64,000 nucleotides of DNA from contig NZ_CP133671.1 in the NCBI RefSeq assembly GCF_031326345.1, forward strand, positions 6,855,501 to 6,919,500, in the 5' to 3' direction. The translations under genes were made by a program, and so were the position numbers. Within the stretch, counting starts at the first letter, position 1. Every line of letters begins with the position of its first letter. Below are positions 1 through 10,600 of this stretch, in pieces. The notes under the pieces are model-generated. The model was not told where the DNA came from, ran no database searches, and was given only the letters and a program-made list of their open reading frames with translations. Source of the DNA: Aureispira sp. CCB-E (GTDB taxonomy: Bacteria; Bacteroidota; Bacteroidia; Chitinophagales; Saprospiraceae).

Positions 1-746
1 CTCAGCCAGGTCCTGCTTCTTATAGCGTAGAACATCCCGATTGTTTTTCATATACATATGCTAACAATCAGTTTACTTTTACGCCTGATGCTGCTGCTTA
101 TGGTGAAATTTGTATTACTATTGCTCAAACATCCTGCAATATAGAAAAAACAGAGTGTATTACAGTAGCAAGAAATTGTGCCAATGATTTAACTTTTTCA
201 AGTGCTTCTCCCATAACCAATGAATATAATTCCGTTAATAATTATATTGTAGCTTCCGATGTTTCAACCAACACCTTTAGCAATGTAGAATTCAAGGCAG
301 GGAAAGCAGTTACTCTGGAGCCCGGTTTTTCTGCCAACGAAGTATTTTTAGCACATATAGGTCCCTGTTCTTGTTTACCTGAAGGGATTACAGGCTGTTT
401 CTATGGAAAATCTCGTTCTAGTAGATCCAACAGAAATGATGCAAGAAGTAATAAACTTGTCAATATTCCAGAACATAAAATGGAAACTATTTCTTCTGCT
501 CCTTCTGAAAGTACTTTTGGTATTTATCCCAATCCAACACAAGGAGTCTTTACTATTCATCTAGAAGAAGTATCCTCTGATGCTGTTGTTCAGGTTTTTG
601 ATCTAATGGGGCGTTTGCGAAAAACGGTTGCTATCAAGCACATTCAACAAACTATAGATGCTTCTGAATTGGAAAATGGAGTTTATATTGTTGTTCTTTC
701 TGGTCAAGAAAGATTACTCAAGGAAAAAATAATCCTTTCCAAATAG
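1..746 (+). CDS. C-terminal part of a T9SS-secreted protein (type A sorting domain)
   Basis: The reading frame is open from the window edge (first full codon at base 3), so the start lies outside. About 248 residues are visible. Roughly residues 60-125 look like a 3-coathanger stack (GCX-COOH) module: a beta segment with AGKAVTLEPGFSA followed by FLAHIGPC. After a basic, Ser/Asn-rich linker comes a typical type A T9SS sorting domain: YPNPTQGVFTIHL, then VFDLMGRL, then a final lysine-rich strand. The protein is therefore probably moved across the outer membrane by the type IX system and anchored or released there. Its N-terminal catalytic or adhesive part is not visible. An ATG at 480 is internal and is not the true start. 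A strong terminator follows. Confidence 0.85.
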   Translation, partial: QPGPASYSVEHPDCFSYTYANNQFTFTPDAAAYGEICITIAQTSCNIEKTECITVARNCANDLTFSSASPITNEYNSVNNYIVASDVSTNTFSNVEFKAGKAVTLEPGFSANEVFLAHIGPCSCLPEGITGCFYGKSRSSRSNRNDARSNKLVNIPEHKMETISSAPSESTFGIYPNPTQGVFTIHLEEVSSDAVVQVFDLMGRLRKTVAIKHIQQTIDASELENGVYIVVLSGQERLLKEKIILSK

Positions 747-820
747 AAACATACAAGCTTGTTTTCTAAAACATTAAATGTTTTAGTGGTTTAGTAATGA
801 AAAATATTTGCTAACTATAA

Positions 821-858
821 AAATCGACCGAAAAAAGTTTTTCGGTCGATTTATTTTT
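821..858 (+). terminator. Intrinsic terminator after the T9SS cargo gene
   Basis: Arms 821-835 and 838-852 are perfect reverse complements (core ATCGACCG/CGGTCGAT) and a T-rich tract follows. An A/T-rich tail on both sides means it could also stop transcription of the convergent aldo/keto reductase gene. Confidence 0.8.
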
Positions 859-985
859 TGATGCTATGCTAGTTTTACTCGTATAGCAACGTATTTTTCA
901 TAAAAAATATGCTATCAATAGTTAGCTGTACTCTCTTAACCAAAGAGAATTATCACCAAACTACTAATTCTATAAAAATTTCTAC

Positions 986-1972
986 CTAAAAAGCAGGACG
1001 TTCTGGCTTATTTCCAAGTACTTCTTCTATTGCGGCCATTACATCTGGAGTCATTTGATCCAACAAATCAATAGATGTTAATGTCTCTTGTAAATGATGC
1101 AATTTAGACGCGCCTAGGATAACCGTACTAACATTAGGATTGCTTAAACACCAAGCTACAGCTAGTTTTGCAACAGAGGTTCCCAAGTCATCGGCTACTT
1201 TGGACAAACCACGAACCGTATTCAGACGTTCTTCTGTCAAGGAGCGCTCTTTCAACCACTCTAAACCATCCATTCCTAATCGAGTATCCTCTGTACTTTT
1301 CCCATCAATATATTTATTCGTCAAAACACCAGATGCCAATGGAGACCAAATAGTTGTTCCTAATCCTACCGTCTTGTATATTTGAGAGAATTCTACTTCT
1401 ACTTTAGCTCTGTGAAACATATTGTATTGAGGTTGTTCCATAGTTGGTCCTATCAAGCCATATTTTTCGGCCACCATATGCGCCTCCATGATTTCTTGTG
1501 CCGACCATTCTGATGTTCCCCAATAAAAGATTTTTCCCTGCTGAATTAGTGTGTTCATCGTACGCACTGTCTCTTCTATTGGCGTATTTTTATCCGGACG
1601 ATGGCAGAAATACAAGTCTAAATACTCTACTTGCAAACGCTTTAAAGCAGCTTCACAAGCTTCTATCAAGTGCTTTCGGCTCAAACCAGTCTCATTCGGC
1701 AACGAGTTTCCATCCCCAAAATAGGCTTTACTTGACACCACATAAGAGCTTCTTCTCCACCCTTGCTTTTTCAGAATTTTTCCCATCACCAATTCTGATT
1801 TTCCACGAGCATAAATCTCTGCATTGTCAAAAAAGTTAACTCCTTTGTCATAAGCATCAACCATTAAATCTTCGGCAACATCATCTCCAATTTGTTTTCC
1901 AAAAGTCAACCAAGAACCTAAGGAAAGAGCACTTACTTGTAAACCTGATTTTCCTAATCTTCTATATTCCAT
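986..1972 (-). CDS. Aldo/keto reductase (voltage-gated K+ channel beta-subunit-like)
   Basis: This is a 328-residue cytosolic NADPH-dependent oxidoreductase of full family length. The expected tetrad is visible: Asp49 and Tyr54 in FFDNAEIYARGKSE, Lys82 in VVSSKAYFG and His124 in LYFCHRPD. The N-terminal YRRLGKSGLQVSALSLG and the late ILGASKLHHLQE cofactor-binding segment place it nearest the AKR6/KCNAB-like group (bacterial YghZ-like), which reduces aldehydes and ketones. The substrate cannot be read from sequence. It is monocistronic, with its own promoter-like element upstream. Confidence 0.9.
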   Translation of the reverse strand: MEYRRLGKSGLQVSALSLGSWLTFGKQIGDDVAEDLMVDAYDKGVNFFDNAEIYARGKSELVMGKILKKQGWRRSSYVVSSKAYFGDGNSLPNETGLSRKHLIEACEAALKRLQVEYLDLYFCHRPDKNTPIEETVRTMNTLIQQGKIFYWGTSEWSAQEIMEAHMVAEKYGLIGPTMEQPQYNMFHRAKVEVEFSQIYKTVGLGTTIWSPLASGVLTNKYIDGKSTEDTRLGMDGLEWLKERSLTEERLNTVRGLSKVADDLGTSVAKLAVAWCLSNPNVSTVILGASKLHHLQETLTSIDLLDQMTPDVMAAIEEVLGNKPERPAF

Positions 1973-2024
1973 TATGATAATTTTTTAGGCTTTGTTTGTA
2001 AAATGATTCCATCTTTTTCCTTTA

Positions 2025-2056
2025 CAAACATATCCTTATGAGTGATTATTTTACAA
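2025..2056 (-). promoter_or_regulatory. Bacteroidota-type promoter for the aldo/keto reductase
   Basis: Read on the minus strand there is TTG (2054-2056), 21 bases, then TATGTTTG (2025-2032), matching the -33/-7 TTG...TAnnTTTG pattern of the phylum. It would give a leader of about 45 bases before the start codon at 1972. Confidence 0.5.
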
Positions 2057-2064
2057 TTACGTTT

Positions 2065-2109
2065 CTAAACAACAAAAGCCGCTTATCTGTTGATACAAAT
2101 AGCGACTTT
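2065..2109 (-). terminator. Probable terminator after the acetyltransferase gene
   Basis: Arms 2075-2083 and 2101-2109 pair over nine bases. The one non-Watson-Crick pair is G-U only when read on the minus strand. A T-rich run follows on that strand, consistent with the stop codon at 2134. Confidence 0.5.
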
Positions 2110-2133
2110 ATTCTATTTTTTATAAGAACATTT

Positions 2134-2721
2134 TTAAGCTAAAATTCTAGACTCTCCCTTTTTCAACGCCTTCTGCCCTTCTTCTGTATTTAGGACTTGC
2201 TCCAAAGAAATAATTTCTTTGGCAGGCTCTTGATAATCCCTTAACATTAGTTGCCACCACCCTACTCGGTGCGATTTTCCTAGCTTGTATCCCACATTGT
2301 CATACACCCCCACAGGATGAAAACCAAAACGCTCGTGAAAATTAACACTTGGTATATTGGGGAGTGTAATACCCGCCAATACACTGCGATAATTTTGGCA
2401 TTTGAGTAATTCAATTAAAGACGAATATAAAGCTGTGCCATATTTTTTAGTTTTAGAATCTTCCCGAATATAAACGGACATCTCCCTAGTCCATTTATAC
2501 GCCTCTTTGGCGCGGTGGGCACTAGCGTAAGCATACCCTAGTACTTCTCCATTCGATTCATAGACCAAGCACGGTGCTTCTTTCTGAATGGTTTGAATTT
2601 TTTTTGTAAACTCTACTAAGGTGGGGACCTTCATATCAAATGTAACAGCAGTATTTTCTACAAAAGGAGCATAAATAGCCAACATTTCGGCTATATCTGA
2701 CTCTTGAGCGATACGAATCAT
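2134..2721 (-). CDS. GNAT-family N-acetyltransferase, phosphinothricin acetyltransferase-like
   Basis: This 195-residue protein resembles the Pat/Bar (MnaT) branch of GNAT enzymes, which transfer acetyl from acetyl-CoA to the amino group of small amino-acid analogues. It shows IRIAQESDIAEMLAIYAPF at the start, a beta-bulge and acetyl-CoA-binding stretch near residues 83-105 (a KKYGTAL variant of the usual Q/RxxGxG/A loop), and the conserved NIPSVNFHERFGFHPVG segment near 122-138. The C-terminus is about 25 residues longer than usual and lysine/glutamate rich. It is likely a cytosolic detoxification enzyme or methionine-derivative acetylase. The substrate is inferred only from the family. Confidence 0.8.
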   Translation of the reverse strand: MIRIAQESDIAEMLAIYAPFVENTAVTFDMKVPTLVEFTKKIQTIQKEAPCLVYESNGEVLGYAYASAHRAKEAYKWTREMSVYIREDSKTKKYGTALYSSLIELLKCQNYRSVLAGITLPNIPSVNFHERFGFHPVGVYDNVGYKLGKSHRVGWWQLMLRDYQEPAKEIISLEQVLNTEEGQKALKKGESRILA

Positions 2722-3199
2722 AGTGTTATCTTTTCTTAGGTGTTCTGTAGGACAAAATATTGGTTATCAAAAGAATATTACCAATACTATAACAATACAC
2801 TTTATTTTAAGTAAAAAAGCATTCTCCATAGTTAGTAATTTTCTATATCTTTTGCAATTTTCTAGCCTATATTTTTTTCATTTTCTTTAACAAATAATTA
2901 AATTTTATATTCTTATTCTTATTACTCCATACCAACATCGTATTCAATTGATTACCAATCAGAACAACTCCGACATCACAAAACAACAAAACATTGATAA
3001 TCAACAAAATACAACATCACTTTATGCCAACTGAGTCTACCGAGAAAGCTTTTGTTAGTCACACATAGGAGCTATTTACGATCGCAGCGAGCTACAACGT
3101 AGCCTTATCAGAGGTAGTAACCGATCTAATCTACGAAGTATTAAAACGCTATTAAAAAAAGCGCAATACTACATTTCCCCCTTCAAGTCATGAAAAAAT
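2722..3199. other. Intergenic spacer, 478 bases, no gene seen
   Basis: A/T-rich spacer between two minus-strand genes, without an ORF of coding character. It carries one copy (3131-3140, inverted) of the TACTTCGTRG word that recurs in other spacers of this window, plus short imperfect palindromes around 3075-3110. No clear promoter was recognised for the acetyltransferase gene. Confidence 0.5.
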
Positions 3200-4228
3200 C
3201 TATTTAAAAAGACAGTTCTGAAGTTGTTTTTCTAAAATATCCCTTCTTAAATGCTTTCCAATAAATACTATTTTGGTAACTCTTTCTTCTCCTTCGTTCC
3301 AATCATCTCCTGCAGTAAAGACACACATTTGCTTCACCGATTGTACAATAGTTCGTTTATCTTGGTATTGGAAATTCATAATCCCCTTGACGCGATATAA
3401 ATGTTTCCCTTGGATCATTAAAAGAACATTCAACCAATGTCTAAATTTTAAAACATCTAAGGGTTCTTTAATTATAAAACTTTGCGTGACAATATCACTG
3501 TGATGATGATGATGTTCATGATCATGTGCAGGACAAGATGCATCACATTCGTGATCGTGGTCGTGATTATGATCGTGATGATGATGTGCATGAGCCTCAT
3601 TTAATTTTCGCTCAACCTGATGAACATCATAGGCATTCAAAGTCAATAAATTAGAGGACACCTTTCCATAGTCACAATGCGTAATTGCCGCAAAAGAATT
3701 CGCTTGTTTAAGAATTGTTTCCAATTGTTTGATATAATCCGCAGAGACTTCACTAGCCTTATTGATAACGATATAATCTGCAAACGTAAGTTGACGTTTG
3801 GCCTCTTCTCGATCTTTCAGAATATCTTCTGCATGATGTGCATCTACCAAACAAATTGTGGCATCCAAACGAAAACGACTTTGAATAGCTGGTTCTGCTA
3901 CAAAAGCAGCCGCAACTCCATCTGGCTCGGCAATTCCAGTCGTCTCAACAATCAAATGATCAAACTCATGTTCACCATTGACCAAGTCTACCAATGTCTG
4001 CACCAACTCACCATTTAGGGTACAACAAATACAGCCATTAGACATTTCAAAAATACCACTATCTGCTCCTACTACCAACTCATTATCAATTCCTATATCT
4101 CCAAACTCATTTTCAATAATAGCAAATTTTGTATTAGGGTTGGTAGAAATTAGATGATTCAGTACAGTTGTTTTTCCTGCACCTAAAAAACCTGTTAGTA
4201 TGGTCACGGGAACCCTATCTTCACTCAT
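3200..4228 (-). CDS. COG0523 (CobW/YjiA/ZagA-type) G3E GTPase, putative zinc metallochaperone
   Basis: This is a 342-residue cytosolic GTPase that delivers or inserts metal. Visible features are Walker A GFLGAGKT (13-20), switch region ENEFGDIGID (39-48), the diagnostic metal-binding CICC (66-69), ETTGIAEP near 95-102, NKAS (156-159) as the guanine-recognition motif in place of NKxD, and a C-terminal CobW domain. Residues 213-243 are a His/Asp/Cys-rich insert that also carries Cys229 and Cys232. Such inserts are typical of Zur-regulated zinc chaperones. No Zur box was recognisable upstream and no cobalt-chelatase genes adjoin it, so zinc allocation is the best guess. Cobalt or nitrile hydratase maturation are alternatives. 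Confidence 0.85.
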   Translation of the reverse strand: MSEDRVPVTILTGFLGAGKTTVLNHLISTNPNTKFAIIENEFGDIGIDNELVVGADSGIFEMSNGCICCTLNGELVQTLVDLVNGEHEFDHLIVETTGIAEPDGVAAAFVAEPAIQSRFRLDATICLVDAHHAEDILKDREEAKRQLTFADYIVINKASEVSADYIKQLETILKQANSFAAITHCDYGKVSSNLLTLNAYDVHQVERKLNEAHAHHHHDHNHDHDHECDASCPAHDHEHHHHHSDIVTQSFIIKEPLDVLKFRHWLNVLLMIQGKHLYRVKGIMNFQYQDKRTIVQSVKQMCVFTAGDDWNEGEERVTKIVFIGKHLRRDILEKQLQNCLFK

Positions 4229-4339
4229 TTTTTTTTATTTTAAGTATGCTTTTAAGTTCTTTGGTCATTCCCAAATACGAAAAATTTTATAAAATCTTAT
4301 TTATTGTTTTTTGATTACACCTTGGAAGGAAACAGATAA

Positions 4340-4960
4340 CTATCGACAGAAGTAAGAAGCAATATTTTCTGTTGTAATTTCAGTCAAAAACAAACGCTCG
4401 TACTGTTTTAATTTATTAAACACACTTTGGTCTGTTGAAATCAATTCAAATTCTGCCTTTCGGATCAGTGTTTCCATTTGAGTGGTTTCCCCTGCTACTT
4501 TTTTCTGCAAACAGCGAAAAACTTCTCCATCATCCAAATAAAAAACCGTTTGAGTCGAAACCTCCTCAGTTCCCTGCCAAACACCTTTTTCATAAACGGC
4601 TAAACTAAGCTCTTTTCCTCTATAGTAAAAACTAACAAACTCATTCCTCCCCTCTTCCGATAGCGCAAAACGCATTCCTTTCGTTTCTTGATTGTCTTTA
4701 ATATAAGTCAAAATCCCCCCCGCAAGATTATTACAAGCATAAGAAAGCTCTATGCGTTGAAAATCTTCTGAACTATCCACTACTTTTTGCAAAAGAGTTC
4801 GGTTCGCGACTTTATTTTCCAAGGCACGCTGCTCTGGAGACATGATCTTTTCAGGTACAATCAAACTTGCTTCTGGAGCATCTTTTAATGTGTCTGAAGA
4901 AACCGTTTCCACACAAGAAGTTAACAAAATTAGACAAAGAAAGGTTATAAGTTTCGACAT
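4340..4960 (-). CDS. Uncharacterised lipoprotein
   Basis: This 206-residue protein has a short N-terminal hydrophobic segment ending in a lipobox (LLTSC, Cys16), so it should be lipid-anchored in the envelope. The mature part is mixed alpha/beta with no motif I recognise. It includes a mid-region with FVSFYYRGKELSLAVYEKGVW and an acidic stretch, and ends FCR. It stands alone between the metallochaperone gene (110 bases downstream) and the protease gene. No function is assigned. Confidence 0.7.
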   Translation of the reverse strand: MSKLITFLCLILLTSCVETVSSDTLKDAPEASLIVPEKIMSPEQRALENKVANRTLLQKVVDSSEDFQRIELSYACNNLAGGILTYIKDNQETKGMRFALSEEGRNEFVSFYYRGKELSLAVYEKGVWQGTEEVSTQTVFYLDDGEVFRCLQKKVAGETTQMETLIRKAEFELISTDQSVFNKLKQYERLFLTEITTENIASYFCR

Positions 4961-5070
4961 GTTGTCGGTTTGATGATTCTACAAAATAATCTCCATTTCG
5001 AGTTACGTACTTCTGTACAATATAAATTACCAAATTAATGCTTTTTAGGTAGAAGGGCAAATATTTTTAT

Positions 5071-5111
5071 AAACAAAAAAGAATGGTTGCACCTACCAAA
5101 GTGCAACCATT
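5071..5111 (-). terminator. Intrinsic terminator after the M43 protease gene
   Basis: Arms 5082-5092 and 5101-5111 (AATGGTTGCAC/GTGCAACCATT) are perfectly complementary. On the minus strand the stem is followed by a T-rich run. Confidence 0.8.
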
Positions 5112-5178
5112 TAATATAGTTATCTTAAAAGTACTTTGCAAAAAGACAACTACTCGAACCTATTTTATACAAATCACA

Positions 5179-7407
5179 TTATTCAATTACTAATTTACTG
5201 CTTTGGATACCATCTTTGTTTTTTACATTAATCAAGTACAATCCTGCTGATAATGTCCGAACATCCAATTGGTTTTTATTAACACCTTCTATCAATTCTA
5301 CAGACTGTGCGGGCATTACCTCTTGCCCCAATGCATTAAGAATGGATACGGTTACTTGTTCTACTACCTTTGAGTTAATTTCTAGTGTTACCACCTTATC
5401 TTGAGCAATTGGGTTAGGGTAAACATTTAGGGTAGATAATGGCGTATTCAAACTGGTAACAGAAGTACTAAGCCCCGTCTCAAACAGCACTTCACTAGAA
5501 CTCGTATTGGGATCGCAGAAACTCACAGCATTCAAAGGAGTTACTTTCCATTCGTATTTGCTACTAGGCTTTAGGGAAACTGATAAATTAGGACTCGTAA
5601 CAATAAAATCTAATTTGTCACCATTTAGCAACGGGTTTCCTAATGCATCGACTTGATACACATAAACATGATAAGACGTAGCCCCTGTTATAGCATTCCA
5701 CGAAAAGTTAACCGTATTATTAGGCGTTGTTATATTTTGTACTGGGTAAATAGTAGCAACTTGGCTGGTTATTAATGTCGCTGTAGGTGCTGGATACCTA
5801 GTTGCCAAACCTCTAGATGCAATATCCAACTGCATGGCTACGGCTTGTTCTGCGGAGAATGTATTTTTACAATTTGTACTGTAATAACTCATAATATTTT
5901 CTGAAGATGTTCCCGTTACTGTTGTATAAGGAGCCTCCAATTTGATATCAAAAGTGCAACCTGCAATCGTGCTCTTTTGTTTGTACAAATTCGAGGCAGG
6001 AAGTGTTGTGATTCCAGGAGGCAATGGTGTTGCCACTTGAATAGTCCAAGACTCTGATGCAACCAGTCCTGTTATTTTATGATATAATCTTTCTTCAACT
6101 TCAACAGTAATACCACTAGAAATAGTTGTAGTCCCTGAATTTAGCAACTCCAAAGAAGACATTTCTGTTGTATAAGCTCCTCCTGGAATAACTCTATATT
6201 CTGCGGGTACAGTTGCTGACTTAGAAACATCGGGAGAACCGCTTACCACGATATTTTGATCTAAATAGTAATCTCCCATAGAAATATGTCCTATTTTAAC
6301 CTGATCCATTCCAAGACCTATTAAGTTCGAATTTGTCTGTAAGTTGTAATCTGTTGTATCGGAATTTCCTATAGTATCTTTCCACATAATAGTTGGCGTG
6401 CCTCCTTGCGGCGTAAAAGAGGTTTCAACAAGTAACAAAGTTTTGGGAGGAAAATATGTACCTACAAAAGCATTTGTTGTTAACAACTCTGTAAAAGCAG
6501 GATCATCCTCTTTCATACTAAAACGTGTGGCAGGACGAATTAAATCTGGACGAAACAGTTTTCCTGTAGGGTCGACTGCTGCAGATGCATGCTCGCAAAA
6601 ATGTGTTCCTCTATTGTAAACACCTCTATAATATCCAAACAAATAACTAGGATCTGTGTCACAAAATCCATCGCCTGCGATTTGACAATTTTCTTGCCCT
6701 CCTGTTCTTGGCAATCGCTCTACGATAGCACCATTAGGTAATTTTTTAGGCGTAATTCCATTAGAATTAGCCGTTACTGTGTTATAATCTTGGCGTTCCC
6801 ACCCCGCAAAAGTATGTGGTAAAGAGAAAAAATGCCCAGCTTCATGTGTTAAGGTATAAGAATAACCATTAACAGCATCTTGAATGGCATAAATAGCATC
6901 GAGATTAGGATCATAATACCCCAAAATTGTTCCACCTTGTGGACTGATAATTTCATTACCAATAAATATGTTCACGACACCGGGCTCTTTTAGTAAACCC
7001 ATAAAATAAGACCCCATACCACTATTTTCATCATTCGTATACAATAAATCTTTATTAATAAAATTAATGGGCTTGTACATATAAAACTCTACATTGATAG
7101 GGGCAAAATCTGAATTTAACTTGCAAAGGTTATCAAGCACATCTTGTACCTTTTCTCCCCCTGTTCCATCTGTTTTATTGACAATATGAAATTGAACAGG
7201 AATATACACCGTATTGTTGCCACTGCGAGCTTGATTATAACGGGACATTAAACTACTATGTTGCCTTCTATTATCTAACATTCGTTGTTTAATTTTTTCC
7301 CCATATTCGTAAGAGGTTCCGCAATCCAAATGTTGTGCTTGCAACCAAAAACTCGTTGCCATTAAGAGTAATACAACTCTAAATGCTTGTAAAAAGTAGT
7401 ATGTCAT
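5179..7407 (-). CDS. Secreted M43 (pappalysin-like) metalloprotease with T9SS type A sorting domain
   Basis: This is a 742-residue extracellular zinc peptidase. A signal peptide runs to about residue 25 (LQAQ). The catalytic domain carries HEAGHFFSLPH (188-198), matching HExxHxxGxxH except that the conserved Gly is Ser. The downstream ENIMSYYSTNC supplies the methionine-turn typical of metzincins. A fibronectin III-like module follows around residues 555-645. The last 80 residues form a type A T9SS domain (YPNPIAQDKVVTLEI...SSKLVIE). Cysteines around the active-site region suggest disulfides. It probably digests proteins outside the cell, and an attached rather than free form cannot be excluded. 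It lies downstream of the giant surface protein but has its own terminator. Confidence 0.88.
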   Translation of the reverse strand: MTYYFLQAFRVVLLLMATSFWLQAQHLDCGTSYEYGEKIKQRMLDNRRQHSSLMSRYNQARSGNNTVYIPVQFHIVNKTDGTGGEKVQDVLDNLCKLNSDFAPINVEFYMYKPINFINKDLLYTNDENSGMGSYFMGLLKEPGVVNIFIGNEIISPQGGTILGYYDPNLDAIYAIQDAVNGYSYTLTHEAGHFFSLPHTFAGWERQDYNTVTANSNGITPKKLPNGAIVERLPRTGGQENCQIAGDGFCDTDPSYLFGYYRGVYNRGTHFCEHASAAVDPTGKLFRPDLIRPATRFSMKEDDPAFTELLTTNAFVGTYFPPKTLLLVETSFTPQGGTPTIMWKDTIGNSDTTDYNLQTNSNLIGLGMDQVKIGHISMGDYYLDQNIVVSGSPDVSKSATVPAEYRVIPGGAYTTEMSSLELLNSGTTTISSGITVEVEERLYHKITGLVASESWTIQVATPLPPGITTLPASNLYKQKSTIAGCTFDIKLEAPYTTVTGTSSENIMSYYSTNCKNTFSAEQAVAMQLDIASRGLATRYPAPTATLITSQVATIYPVQNITTPNNTVNFSWNAITGATSYHVYVYQVDALGNPLLNGDKLDFIVTSPNLSVSLKPSSKYEWKVTPLNAVSFCDPNTSSSEVLFETGLSTSVTSLNTPLSTLNVYPNPIAQDKVVTLEINSKVVEQVTVSILNALGQEVMPAQSVELIEGVNKNQLDVRTLSAGLYLINVKNKDGIQSSKLVIE

Positions 7408-7610
7408 CGTTCCTTAATTTTGTAATAATGTGTTGCAAAGAGGTACTTCTTATTTTTATAATGTGCATAGGGCTCCTTCTATTGCAACTCTCTAACTAAA
7501 AAATATTATTACTTAAATATAAAGGAAACTCAAAACAGATAAAAGCACAGAAATCAAGCTTTCTCATTTTAGACAACATCAAAACTTCGATTTTTAAAAG
7601 CTTCTAATAT

Positions 7611-7653
7611 TTTTTTCTCAAAAAAAAAAGCTGCCTGAAATCATCAGGCAGCT
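7611..7653 (-). terminator. Intrinsic terminator after the giant surface-protein gene
   Basis: Arms 7629-7638 and 7644-7653 (AGCTGCCTGA/TCAGGCAGCT) are perfect with a five-base loop. A run of more than nine A on the plus strand gives a U-tract on the minus-strand transcript. Confidence 0.88.
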
Positions 7654-7676
7654 CTTATTTATGGATCGTTTTGTGT

Positions 7677-10600
7677 TTAACGTTGTAACATGATGTATCC
7701 AGAATATTGGTCTCCTACTCTACCTTCATCTGGGTTTGACCCAGTACCAGTATAGCTAGTATCGTTCAACTTTAAGATATAGAAGTACGTTCCATCTGGC
7801 AAATCTTGTCCATTAAATTGACCATTCCATCCCGTTGGAGCCCCTTCATAAACTAATGTTCCCCATCGAGAGAAAATTTGCATGGTCGCATTCGGATAAT
7901 TATTGGCACAACGAACAACTACCTCGTCATTTATGCCATCTCCATTAGGAGAAATTCCTTGCGGAATGAAGCACTCAAAATCAGTAGTTACTTCAATTCG
8001 TACTTGTACTGTATCGCAACTATTCGGACATTGAACATCGCAAATAGAGTAGTACATTGTATCAATACCAAAGAATCCAGAACGAGGATAATAATTTAAA
8101 GTTCCTGTAGCTTGATTCAATCGAATCACGCCTCCTTTGGTACTATCAATAACAGATAACAGATAGCCACTTGCATTTGGATTATCATTGATAATAATAC
8201 TATTACCACCATTGGTAGCTCCTGTTAGAGAATCTCTAAATTCAATTGTAAAGTAATCATCTCCACCAGTAGGAATAGCTTCATATGCTACAATTGCCGT
8301 ATCTCCTGTTGCAGAAGGACAACCATTCATTGAAACGGTTAACATATAATTACCAGCACTTGCTCCTGACAAGAATAATTGACCAATAGTCGTTGTATCA
8401 ATAGTTCCTGATGGACTTTCCCAGTAATACAATACTGGAGGGAAATTATATGTAGAAGTATCTTGCAACTCTAACAAATCTCCTGCACACAATGGCTCTG
8501 TATAGAAAACATCTGGTTGAGGTGGTGTTGGGCTAATCACAACATTTACAGTACCAGTGTTCGAACAATTGTTCACATCAGTAATAGTCAATGTGTACAG
8601 ACCAGCAAATGCTTGCGTTGTATTTGGTCTTGTTGGATTAGGTAATGTTGTATTAAATCCTGCTGGGCCAGACCAATTGTAAGTATTTCCTGGTGCATTA
8701 TTTAATAATGTCAAAGTTTGACCTTCACAAGGCAAGTTTGCTGTTGGCACTGGTGCTACTGGTAAATCCAAAACATCAAAATTAAATCCAACTGCTGAAC
8801 TATCAAAACAAATTGCTGGTCCTTCTATAACTTGTATAGACATAGAATATACCCCACTATCGGCAGCAGACATATTTGGTATAATCAAAGAATCAGGACT
8901 ATTAGAAATCAAATTCCCATTAAAATACCAATTGTAAGTAATTGTTGTTCCAATGTAAGTAGCTCTATTAGCTAAGTAGATAGTAGCACTATCGCCATCA
9001 CAAGGTTGTACACCAGTCAAGACAGGAGGCTGAACTTCGTTCACATCTAAATAAACAGAATCAGAAGCAGGACATCCATTTCCTGATGGTGGTGTGATGG
9101 TAAATATTTGCCATCCTTCATTAGCAATTGTTACGTTTGATACGACCGTATCTCTTGTTGTTGGATCAGAAGTTATTGGTCCTGCTGGACCTGTCCATGC
9201 ATAAGAGTAGTTGATACCATTTGGTGGCACACTAGCGCTCAATGGCAATACATCTCCTTCACAAAGCACTGTATCTTGTGTTGGCAACAAAATTGTTGGG
9301 CGCTCCAAGAATACTCTTGCTGTATCTTGACAAGTTCCCATATTACCACTATGATCAATTGCTGTTACGGTAAAGACTACATTTCCAAGATCCGTACAAG
9401 TAATTGTATCAGGTGTCACAAATATGGTATCAATACCACAGTTATCACCAGCCGAGTTGATGACACCAAATGGATTAGAAGTATTTGCTTGCAACACAAC
9501 ACTACCAGCATTGGTTAAGTTCACATTGACTCCTCTACAATTTAATGCAGGCGGTGTTGTATCTCTTACGGTTATTGTTGCTGTACATGAATCTACATTT
9601 CCATTCACATCAGTTACAACCAATGTAACAACATTTTGTCCAGTATCAGCACAAGTATATTGAATAGAACTAGCCCCATTATTAAACAGTATGCTATTGA
9701 TTCCACAAGTATCAAAACTACCATTATCCACTTGAGAGGCTTGTAATGTTGCCGTTCCACTTACATTACTCAAATAAAGGTCAATATCTTGACAACTCAC
9801 CACAGGAGGTGTTTCGTCTTCGATAAGAAGTGTTACGGTGCAGTTCGTTGTATTACCCGCCGCATCGGCTACTGTCAGTAATGCAGGTGTTGGAATTCCA
9901 GCTCTAGTACAATCAAATGTATCAACAGCGACTCCATTAATTAAATGAGATACAATACCACAGTTATCAAAACTAGCACTATCCAATTGATTGGCATCGA
10001 CTGCTGCAATTCCATTAGCATTTAATAGGATTGGCAACGAACCATAACAAAGTGCCGTTGGATCAGTATTGTCTGCGATTGTAAAGTTGGCAGTACAAGT
10101 ACTACTATTTCCTGATGGGTCTGTCAAAGTCAAGACTGCTTGACGTTGACCAAGACTATCACAATCGTAAGTAATGCTAGTTTGCCCATTAATCAAGGTA
10201 TCCACAATGGAACAGTTATCTACGTTAAATGAGTTCAATTGCGATCCTGTAATTTCAACTACTCCTGCCGCATTCAAAGACAGTGTTCCTAATGAAGCAC
10301 ATACTGGATTTCCTTGCGCTGGTGCAATTGTATCTAATACACGAACCAGTGCGTTACATTCATCAAAGTTACCACTTGGGTCTTCTACTCTAATTACTAC
10401 TTGATGAGTAATATTGATATCGGCACATGTAAAGGTTGTATCTGTCAATCCATCAATATACCAAGTTAAAATGGTACATGAGTCTGAAGCACCTAATGCT
10501 AGGTCTTCAGGATCAACATTTACCAAACCATTTTGTCCCAAATAAACTGATTGAGTTGTCCCTGTACAGATTAAATCTGGATCAGTTTGATCAATTACGT

